Source of the DNA: Oscillospiraceae bacterium
Lineage (GTDB): Bacteria; Bacillota; Clostridia; Oscillospirales; Ruminococcaceae
NCBI GenBank assembly: GCA_900768735.1
Contig: CAAGDZ010000252.1
Coordinates: forward strand, 1 to 6,570
DNA: 6,570 nt
Reading direction: 5' to 3'
Shown here one piece after another: positions 1 to 5,212 of the stretch. The notes under the pieces are model-generated. The model ran no database searches. It saw only the letters and a list, made by a program, of their open reading frames with translations, and had not been told where the DNA came from. Position numbers and translations under genes: made by a program. How positions within the stretch are numbered: position 1 is the first letter of the stretch; the number at the start of each line of letters is the position of its first letter.

Positions 1-1
1 G

Positions 2-1363
2 CGCAAAAAGCTGATGCCGGTACGCGCGGAGTTTACCTATGATGCGTCCCCCGAGCTTGTAAAGCGTATGCTGTCGCATTTAGAGCTTGACGAGATGTTC
101 TCGTTCAGACAGAGATGCCCGCTTAATATGGACTTCCTGTCGGTTATTTCAGATAAGCTTGAAGCGCACGAAGAATTGTTCTACAAGCACGCCTCACCGC
201 AGAACTCGATAATGGTAAACCCCTACGAGTCGATGTTCACCCAGCTTATGCAGAAGGATATACTGTTGTCATATCCTTATAATAAATTCAAGAACTTCCT
301 GCGCCTGCTTGAAGAAGCGGCAGACGACCCGTACGTTTCCTCAATCAAAATCACCCTGTACCGCGTGGCACGCGACAGCGAGATAGTAAGCGCGCTGATT
401 AGAGCTGCGGAAAACGGCAAGTCGGTACTGGCTTTAGTTGAGCTGCGCGCGCGTTTTGACGAAGAAAACAATATCGGCTGGAGCAAGAAGATGGAAGAAG
501 CCGGCGTAAAGATTATCTACGGCCTTGACGCTCTTAAAGTCCACTCAAAGCTTTTGCTTATCACCCGCAAGACCGGCAACAGCATAAGATACTTCACCCA
601 GATAGGCACAGGCAACTACAACGAGCGCACCTCAAAGCTTTATACCGACCTCACGCTGATGACCTCGGACAAGGATATAGGCGCGGACGCGAGCGTGGTG
701 TTCAACGCTCTGTCGCTCGGCACGACGGTTGAAAGCTCGAATGCGCTGCTTGTTGCGCCGAGATGTTTAAAATCGCGTATCGTGGAGATGATAGATAACG
801 AGATAACCTACGGCGAGGACGGCTATATCGGCGTAAAGATGAACTCGCTGACCGACAAGGATATAATCGATAAATTCATCGAGGCAAGCCAGAAGGGCGT
901 AAAGATAGAGCTTATCATCCGCGGTATCTGCTGCCTTGTCGCGGGCGTCAAGGGCTACACCGAGAACATAACCGTGACCTCGATAGTCGGCAGATTTTTG
1001 GAGCACAGCCGTATCTACATATTCGGCAAGGGTGCGCGCAGAAAGGTATATATTTCCTCCGCTGACTTTATGACCCGCAATACCGAGAGGCGCGTAGAGG
1101 TAGCCGTGCCGATAAAGGACGAGGCGCTTGCGGATAAGACCGTGGGTATGTTCAATGATATGCTTAAGGATAACGTAAAGGCTCGCGTGCAGGGCGACGA
1201 CGGAATTTACCGCCATGTGCATCCGAAGCAGGGCGAGGAGCCGTTTGAGATACACAAGGTATTTTATGAGCGCGCTTATGAGGAGGCACAGCAGGCGGAA
1301 AAGCTGTACAAGCCTCCGCGCAAGACGCTGTTCGCCAGAATAAAGGCGATATTCGGAAAATAG
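2..1363 (+). CDS. ppk1: Polyphosphate kinase (PPK1), C-terminal part, cut by left edge
   Basis: PPK1 reversibly transfers the gamma phosphate of ATP to a growing inorganic polyphosphate chain. The frame is open from the left edge, so the Met at 14 is probably internal. Numbering from it gives about 449 residues; against the 688-residue E. coli enzyme roughly 250 N-terminal residues are missing. Family signatures seen in order: DILLSYPYNKF, IKITLYRVARDS, VELRARFDEENNIGW, LKVHSKLLLITRK, QIGTGNYNERT, FLEHSRIYIFGKG and SSADFMTRN. His177 in LKVHSK matches the autophosphorylated His435 of E. coli, and His331 in LEHSR matches His592. The position equivalent to E. coli His454, exactly 19 residues after His177, is Gln196. 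The C-terminal tail is lysine-rich and basic. The product is expected to be cytoplasmic or membrane-peripheral. The stop TAG at 1361-1363 runs directly into an intergenic repeat. Family assignment is very secure. Confidence 0.96.
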   Translation, partial: RKKLMPVRAEFTYDASPELVKRMLSHLELDEMFSFRQRCPLNMDFLSVISDKLEAHEELFYKHASPQNSIMVNPYESMFTQLMQKDILLSYPYNKFKNFLRLLEEAADDPYVSSIKITLYRVARDSEIVSALIRAAENGKSVLALVELRARFDEENNIGWSKKMEEAGVKIIYGLDALKVHSKLLLITRKTGNSIRYFTQIGTGNYNERTSKLYTDLTLMTSDKDIGADASVVFNALSLGTTVESSNALLVAPRCLKSRIVEMIDNEITYGEDGYIGVKMNSLTDKDIIDKFIEASQKGVKIELIIRGICCLVAGVKGYTENITVTSIVGRFLEHSRIYIFGKGARRKVYISSADFMTRNTERRVEVAVPIKDEALADKTVGMFNDMLKDNVKARVQGDDGIYRHVHPKQGEEPFEIHKVFYERAYEEAQQAEKLYKPPRKTLFARIKAIFGK

Positions 1364-1400
1364 CCGATTGCATAGGCGCGCAATTCCGCCTTTAAAACTG
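1363..1400 (+). repeat. Short intergenic repeat after ppk1, copy 1
   Basis: This 38-base stretch matches 4505-4542, after rimI, at 31 of 38 ungapped positions. Both copies begin at the 3' end of a gene and share the core GCAATTC(C/T)GCCTTT followed by an A-rich run. The first 15 bases (1363-1377, GCCGATTGCATAGGC) are a degenerate member of the 15-base palindrome family, with one arm mismatch. Inside the element AGGCG (1374-1378) can pair with CGCCT (1387-1391) across an 8-base loop. That is followed by TTTAAAA, so it could act as a weak intrinsic terminator for ppk1. The U-tract is too short for a firm call. Confidence 0.55.
1374..1397 (+). terminator. Weak terminator-like hairpin after ppk1
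   Basis: A 5-base-pair stem (1374-1378 with 1387-1391) and 8-base loop sit about 11 bases after the ppk1 stop, followed by TTT and AAAA. The second copy of the element, after rimI, keeps the stem with one G-U pair (GGCG with TGCC) and has TTTT after it. Persistence of the pairing supports a structured RNA. The short stem and short U-run make terminator function uncertain. Confidence 0.25.
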
Positions 1401-1493
1401 TCGGATTTATCTTACAGTTGCAAAACGGCGGTGTTATTAAGCAGTACGGATTTATTTTCACAAGGCGTCAGATTTGGATTTGTACTTATAAAG

Positions 1494-1565
1494 ACTTACA
1501 TCGCGAGAAGCGAGCGTTTTATAGAGAAGCGCTTTGGCACGCGTCTGCGTGTCGAGGCACTCGAC
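1494..1565 (+). repeat. Structured leader repeat upstream of polA, copy 1
   Basis: This 72-base element recurs at 5800-5870 upstream of the GNAT gene, with about 58 of 72 aligned columns identical and one gap. Both ends are the conserved parts: the first 16 bases (ACTTACATCGCGAGAA) are identical, and so are the last 20 bases. The middle has diverged. The conserved 3' part folds as two abutting hairpins. The first is CACGC (1538-1542) with GCGTG (1547-1551). The second is GTCGAG (1551-1556) with CTCGAC (1560-1565) around a GCA loop. The second hairpin ends directly against the polA ribosome binding site. Confidence 0.7.
1551..1565. repeat. 15-base palindrome GTCGAGGCACTCGAC
   Basis: Perfect 6-base arms surround a GCA loop. 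An identical copy lies at 5856-5870. It abuts the polA ribosome binding site at 1566-1571, so folding in the mRNA could influence initiation; that effect is inference. Confidence 0.7.
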
Positions 1566-1571
1566 GAAAGG
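1566..1571 (+). promoter_or_regulatory. Ribosome binding site that sets the polA start
   Basis: GAAAGG is followed by 8 bases and then ATG at 1580. This is the only good Shine-Dalgarno in the region, and the encoded N-terminus (MSFLIIDGNSILNRAYYG) matches the usual start of Pol I 5' nuclease domains. It therefore excludes the in-frame start 54 codons upstream at 1418. Confidence 0.8.
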
Positions 1572-1579
1572 ATTATGCC

Positions 1580-4078
1580 ATGAGCTTTCTGATAATAGAC
1601 GGAAACAGTATACTGAACCGCGCCTACTACGGCATACGCATACTCACAAACAAAAACGGAGTTCCGACAAACGCCGTCACCGGGTTTATGAACACTCTGC
1701 TCATGCTGCAAAAGGATATAACTCCGGATAAAATCGCCGTTGCCTTCGACCTAAAAGCCCCGACCTTCCGGCACAAGCGCTATGACGGCTATAAGGCGAA
1801 CCGCAAGGGCATGCCCGAGGAATTAGCCGTTCAGCTCCCATACGTTAAGCGGCTGATAAAGCTCATGGGTATAAAAATAATCGAGTGCGAGGGTTACGAA
1901 GCGGACGATATAATCGGCACGGTGTCGGCGCTCTGCACCAAAAGCGGTACCGACTGCTTTATATCGACCGGCGACCGAGACTCGTTCCAGCTTGTGAGCG
2001 ACCGCGTTACGGTGCGCCTTGCAAAGACCAAGGGCGACATCTACTACACCCCCGACAAGATAATGGAAGAATACGGCGTGACCCCGCGCCAGATGATAGA
2101 GGTAAAGGCGCTGATGGGAGATACAAGCGACAATATCCCCGGCGTTTCGGGTATCGGTGAAAAGACCGCATTGTCGCTGATTCAGAAGTTCGGCAGCGTG
2201 GACGGAGTGTATGAAAACATCGATTCCGACGGCATCACAAAGTCGGTGCGCGCAAAGCTCACCGCCGACAAGGATATGTGCTATCTCAGCCGCGAGCTTG
2301 CCGAGATATGCCTTACCGCGCCGATTGACACAAATCTCGACGATTATATACCCGCAAAGCCGGAGGAAAATGAGCTCGCACAGCTTTTGTCCGAGCTTGA
2401 AATGTACGCTCTGCTAAAAAAGCTGAAGCTGCACCCGACTGCTCCTCCCGCAGGCTCTAAAGAAGCGGAAAAGGCGGCTGAAAAGGAAAAGAAAGCGGCA
2501 ATCCCCGCGCTTGACAGCGGAGATATTGTCCTGCTGTATGAAAACGAAATTTACGCGGGCGCACCCGGCGCGTGTGAGAAAATCACCGCTGACAAAATCG
2601 CAAAGTACGCGGATAGCGAAAAGCCAAAGCAGACCTTTAATTTAAAGGAACTGCTGTCGCAAAGCGGCTGTGAGAAATTCAACAACACCGTATTTGATAC
2701 CACTTTAGCCGCGTACCTTGTAAACCCTGACTCCACCGACTACAGCCTTGACAAGCTGTGCCTTGAATACGCCGTGCCCTCGGGAAATACCCCGCAGGAG
2801 CGCTCAATAACCGCCGCCGCGCTGAATGAGGCAGTTTATGAAAAGCTGTACGCGCAAAACGGACTGAGTGTACTTCGTGATATTGAGATACCACTAGCCT
2901 CGGTGCTGGTAGCTATGGAGCGCGACGGCGTGATGGTTGATACCGACGGAATAAAGCGCTTTGGCGAGAAGCTGTCGGCGCAGGCGGACGAAATCAGCGA
3001 AAAGATATACGACTACGCGGGCGAAAAATTCAACATCGGCTCGCCCAAACAGCTTGGCCATGTGCTGTTTGAGACGCTCGCCCTGCCGTTTGGCAAAAAG
3101 ACAAAGACCGGCTACTCCACAAACGCGGACGTGCTTGAGGGACTTATGGACAAGCACCCGATAGTGCCGCTTATCACGCAGTACCGCGCGATAACAAAGC
3201 TGCTTAATACCTATGTCACCGGACTTTTAAAGGTAGTAGGCGAGGACGGCCGCATACATTCCACCTTCAAGCAGACCGAGACCCGCACAGGACGCATATC
3301 AAGCGCCGAGCCGAATATCCAGAATATCCCCGTTCGCACCGAGCTTGGCAGAGAGATGCGCAGGTTTTTTACGGCAAAGGACGGCTATATGCTGGTGGAC
3401 GCGGACTACTCGCAGATTGAGCTGCGCGTGCTGGCGCATATATCCGATGACGAGATAATGAAGCAGGCGTTTATCGACGGGGTTGATATACACACCGTGA
3501 CCGCGTCGCAGGTGTTCAATCAGCCGATAGACTGGGTGACCCCGCAGCTGCGAAGCCGCGCAAAGGCGGTAAACTTCGGCATAGTATACGGAATCGGCGC
3601 GTTCTCCCTCTCAAAGGACATCGGCGTAACCGTGCGCGAGGCTGACGAGTATATAAAGGCGTACCTTGCCAAATACTCCGGCGTAAACGAGTATATGAAC
3701 AAGACGGTATCAGAAGCGGAAAAGAGCGGCTACGTGTCCACCCTTTTCGGCAGGAGAAGATATATAAAGGAGCTTGCGTCAAGCAACAAGATACTAAAGG
3801 CGCTCGGCAAGCGAATAGCGATGAACACGCCGATACAGGGCACGGCGGCGGATATTATCAAGATAGCCATGATAAAGGTATACAATGCCCTGAAAGCAAG
3901 CGGACTTGACGCGAGGCTGATTTTGCAGGTACACGACGAGCTTATTGTCGAGGTAAAGGAAAGCGAGGCCGAGCAGGCGGCGGCTCTGCTGAAAAAGGAA
4001 ATGGAAAATGCAGTCAGCCTGTCTATACCCCTGACGGTTGACGTAAACATCGGTAAAACCTGGTATGATACTCATTGA
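1580..4078 (+). CDS. polA: DNA polymerase I (5' nuclease and polymerase; inactive 3'-5' exonuclease domain)
   Basis: Pol I removes RNA primers and fills gaps during lagging-strand synthesis and excision repair. The product is 832 residues. The N-terminal 5' nuclease domain carries FDLKAPTFRHKRYDGYKANR (from Phe56), EGYEADDIIGT (104-114), TGDRDSF (130-136) and LMGDTSDNIPG (178-188) followed by a helix-hairpin-helix GIGEKTA. A Lys/Glu/Ala-rich linker spans about 285-308. The middle domain lacks the DEDD proofreading residues: no FDTET motif is visible, and NLKYD is replaced by NLKEL. This is common in Gram-positive Pol I. The polymerase domain has motif A DYSQIELR with catalytic Asp609, the O-helix with Arg658, Lys662, Phe666 and Tyr670, and motif C VHDE with catalytic Asp786. 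Phe666 is the position that governs dideoxynucleotide discrimination. Start chosen by ribosome binding site and N-terminal match. The last 14 bases overlap rimI. Confidence 0.97.
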   Translation: MSFLIIDGNSILNRAYYGIRILTNKNGVPTNAVTGFMNTLLMLQKDITPDKIAVAFDLKAPTFRHKRYDGYKANRKGMPEELAVQLPYVKRLIKLMGIKIIECEGYEADDIIGTVSALCTKSGTDCFISTGDRDSFQLVSDRVTVRLAKTKGDIYYTPDKIMEEYGVTPRQMIEVKALMGDTSDNIPGVSGIGEKTALSLIQKFGSVDGVYENIDSDGITKSVRAKLTADKDMCYLSRELAEICLTAPIDTNLDDYIPAKPEENELAQLLSELEMYALLKKLKLHPTAPPAGSKEAEKAAEKEKKAAIPALDSGDIVLLYENEIYAGAPGACEKITADKIAKYADSEKPKQTFNLKELLSQSGCEKFNNTVFDTTLAAYLVNPDSTDYSLDKLCLEYAVPSGNTPQERSITAAALNEAVYEKLYAQNGLSVLRDIEIPLASVLVAMERDGVMVDTDGIKRFGEKLSAQADEISEKIYDYAGEKFNIGSPKQLGHVLFETLALPFGKKTKTGYSTNADVLEGLMDKHPIVPLITQYRAITKLLNTYVTGLLKVVGEDGRIHSTFKQTETRTGRISSAEPNIQNIPVRTELGREMRRFFTAKDGYMLVDADYSQIELRVLAHISDDEIMKQAFIDGVDIHTVTASQVFNQPIDWVTPQLRSRAKAVNFGIVYGIGAFSLSKDIGVTVREADEYIKAYLAKYSGVNEYMNKTVSEAEKSGYVSTLFGRRRYIKELASSNKILKALGKRIAMNTPIQGTAADIIKIAMIKVYNALKASGLDARLILQVHDELIVEVKESEAEQAAALLKKEMENAVSLSIPLTVDVNIGKTWYDTH

Positions 4079-4538
4079 TAATACAGAAAAAGGAAAAGAA
4101 TACACTTTGTCGGCGGTAGCACGGATAGAAAGCGAGTGCTTCTCGGTGCCGTGGACAAAGCGCGGGATAGAAAGCCAGATTTACACCGACGGCGCGGTTT
4201 TCGCCCTGCTTGAAAATGACGACGGCGAAGCGGTCGGCTTTGTCTGCGGGCAGACTGCTGCGGACGAGTGCGAGCTGTACCGTATTGCGGTTCTGCCAAA
4301 GTACAGAGGACAGGGAAACGCCGCAAAGCTTATGACGAGGTTTATTGACGAATGCAAAAATCGTGATATAAAAAATGTCTTTTTAGAGGTAAGGCAGGGG
4401 AACACAGCGGCAAGGCGGCTGTACGAACGGTTTTCTTTCGCCCCCGTGGGTTTCAGGAAAAACTACTACAGCAACCCGACCGAGGACGCTGTGGTGTATA
4501 AACTGCCGGTTGCACCGGCGTGCAATTCTGCCTTTTAA
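4065..4538 (+). CDS. rimI: Ribosomal-protein-alanine N-acetyltransferase RimI
   Basis: A single-domain GNAT enzyme of 157 residues that transfers acetyl from acetyl-CoA to protein N-termini, classically Ala1 of ribosomal protein S18. The acetyl-CoA-binding motif is IAVLPKYRGQGNAAKLM, with Arg81, Gly84 and Ala86 in the loop. LEVRQGNTAARRLY supplies Glu108 and Tyr120, spaced like catalytic Glu103 and Tyr115 of Salmonella RimI. The C-terminal RKNYYSNPTEDAVVYKL is a RimI hallmark. The ATG lies 14 bases before the polA stop and has no strong Shine-Dalgarno (GGTAAAACCTGGT precedes it), so translation is probably coupled to polA. The last ten or so residues (PVAPACNSAF) are encoded by an intergenic repeat that begins at 4505, so the natural C-terminus may have been remodelled. 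A partial second copy of the 3' end lies at 5059-5213. Other clostridia often place rimI near tsaB/tsaE, which are not seen here. Confidence 0.93.
   Translation: MILIDNTEKGKEYTLSAVARIESECFSVPWTKRGIESQIYTDGAVFALLENDDGEAVGFVCGQTAADECELYRIAVLPKYRGQGNAAKLMTRFIDECKNRDIKNVFLEVRQGNTAARRLYERFSFAPVGFRKNYYSNPTEDAVVYKLPVAPACNSAF
4414..4510 (+). repeat. Direct repeat, copy A (3' end of intact rimI)
   Basis: These 97 bases match 5059-5155 at 85 positions with no gaps, a constant offset of 645. The offset is a multiple of three, so the rimI frame is kept. Upstream of 4414 similarity stops abruptly. Downstream it continues into a 15-base palindrome that has the opposite orientation in the other copy. Confidence 0.9.
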
Positions 4539-4542
4539 AATG
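4505..4542 (+). repeat. Short intergenic repeat after rimI, copy 2
   Basis: Partner of 1363-1400 (31 of 38 positions identical). It starts inside the last codons of rimI and runs four bases past the stop. Its 5' part is the perfect 15-base palindrome GCCGGTTGCACCGGC (4505-4519, 6-base arms, TGC loop). An alternative, overlapping stem is TTGCAC (4510-4515) with GTGCAA (4520-4525). A TTTT run at 4533-4536 makes it weakly terminator-like. Confidence 0.55.
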
Positions 4543-4602
4543 TTAATTAAAACTAGAAGTAGCTTAACGGCGGGGTCACGATATGGAAAGCGAGAGATAA
4601 AA

Positions 4603-5055
4603 ATGAAAAAATTATTCATCATGCTTGGGATTTGTCTTTGCTTATTTCTTACAGGCTGTAGCAATGAATTTGCAAAGAATGAATATGATTCTGTCGAAAA
4701 AATTGCACAAACACAAGACAGATATGCCAAAGAGAACTCGGTATTTAATCAGTTTGACGGCGGTTGCTCACTGAATGCAGCGAAGTTTGACGGTCGCCAG
4801 ACGTTATGGTCGGTTTACTTAAATGAAAGTAAAAATATTGATATTACTTTTGATTTCAGTCTTTCGTCGGGAAAAGCGAAAATTGTACATATTGACGATG
4901 AAGGAAATGTAACAACAATAATTGAAAATTCTCCCGAAGTATTAAACCAACATATTACGAAAACAGTTTCATTATCGAACGGACATAATAGATTGAAAAT
5001 TGTCGGTTACGATTGTAAAGATATTGATTTGAAAATGCTGTCGGACGATTTTTAA
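4603..5055 (+). CDS. Small secreted lipoprotein of unknown function
   Basis: A 150-residue product with a type II signal peptide: MKK, a hydrophobic core LFIMLGICLCLFL, then the lipobox LTGC with Cys19 as the lipidated residue. It should be anchored on the outer face of the membrane. The mature part is hydrophilic with alternating short beta-like segments (ITFDFSLSSGKAKIVHID, NVTTIIE, TKTVSLSNGHNRLKIVGYD), which suggests a small beta-sandwich. I do not recognise the family. The start at 4603 is chosen because it gives the complete signal peptide; GAGAG at 4592-4596 can serve as ribosome binding site. The frame is open upstream to a TTG at 4510, but that stretch is repeat DNA. Base composition is far lower in GC than polA (18 of 60 G+C at 4921-4980, against 37 of 60 at 3541-3600), which suggests separate origin. 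It lies between the two copies of the rimI 3' end. Confidence 0.82.
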   Translation: MKKLFIMLGICLCLFLTGCSNEFAKNEYDSVEKIAQTQDRYAKENSVFNQFDGGCSLNAAKFDGRQTLWSVYLNESKNIDITFDFSLSSGKAKIVHIDDEGNVTTIIENSPEVLNQHITKTVSLSNGHNRLKIVGYDCKDIDLKMLSDDF

Positions 5056-5058
5056 TAT

Positions 5059-5155
5059 GGCGGCAGTACGAGCGGTTTTCGTTCGTGCCCGTAGGCAGAC
5101 GGAAAAACTACTACAGCAACCCGACCGAGGACGCTGTAGTGTATAAACTGCCGGT
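5059..5155 (+). repeat. Direct repeat, copy B (rimI remnant)
   Basis: Partner of 4414-4510 at 12 mismatches in 97. The two copies flank the AT-rich lipoprotein gene. Homologous recombination between them would remove exactly 645 bases and leave a full-length, in-frame rimI. Confidence 0.9.
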
Positions 5156-5164
5156 GCAACCGGC
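5150..5164. repeat. 15-base palindrome GCCGGTGCAACCGGC
   Basis: Perfect 6-base arms with a GCA loop. It occupies the same place relative to the rimI 3' end as 4505-4519 but is that sequence's exact reverse complement: same arms, loop GCA in place of TGC. Confidence 0.75.
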
Positions 5165-5172
5165 AACTGCGA

Positions 5173-5187
5173 GCCGAGTCACTCGGC
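5173..5187. repeat. 15-base palindrome GCCGAGTCACTCGGC
   Basis: Perfect 6-base arms with a TCA loop (7-base arms if the central C alone is left unpaired). It follows the previous palindrome after an 8-base spacer and lies in the leader of the flavoprotein gene, 13 bases before its ribosome binding site. Confidence 0.7.
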
Positions 5188-5200
5188 AAATTGTGATATT

Positions 5201-5205
5201 GGAGG
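5201..5205 (+). promoter_or_regulatory. Ribosome binding site of the flavoprotein gene
   Basis: GGAGG lies 4 bases before an ATG at 5210 and 7 bases before a second ATG at 5213. The 7-base spacing and the family-typical N-terminus (MKALVMNCSP) favour 5213, but initiation at 5210 would only add one Met. Confidence 0.75.
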
Positions 5206-5212
5206 TTATATG

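Larger units (their letters stand above)
1364..1579 (+). other. Intergenic region ppk1-polA, mostly repeat elements
   Basis: The 216-base gap holds the short repeat at 1363-1400, an unassigned middle and the hairpin-bearing repeat at 1494-1565 just before polA. The middle contains ACTGT/ACAGT (1396-1400 and 1413-1417), a loose inverted repeat with a 12-base loop. A TATAAA hexamer lies at 1487-1492, but there is no convincing -35 box about 17 bases upstream, so I do not call a promoter there. The polA frame is open back to 1418 but the encoded sequence resembles nothing in the family. No tRNA or small-RNA signature was seen. Confidence 0.6.

Noticed and set aside
767..1255. 162-residue open frame on the - strand inside ppk1
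   Set aside because: It lies wholly opposite a strongly conserved gene, shows no recognisable motif and has no good start signal; it is a by-product of codon bias.
1487..1492. TATAAA hexamer as a polA promoter
   Set aside because: No TTGACA-like hexamer at proper spacing and no extended -10; too weak to call without transcription-start data.
1418..1579. Upstream in-frame extension of polA by 54 codons
   Set aside because: It is repeat DNA, has no family similarity, and a good ribosome binding site and canonical Pol I N-terminus start at 1580.
1368..1583. Small + strand open frame whose first residues (MHRRAI) match those of a frame starting at 4510
   Set aside because: Both begin with TTG inside the same intergenic repeat; the shared residues reflect the repeat and diverge right after it, so this is not a protein family.
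3730..4050. 106-residue open frame on the - strand inside polA
   Set aside because: Low-complexity Ser/Ile/Leu composition opposite the conserved polymerase domain, with no family signature.
4510..4602. TTG-initiated longer form of the lipoprotein
   Set aside because: It would place 31 residues before a complete signal peptide and overlap the end of rimI; the ATG at 4603 gives a normal lipoprotein leader.
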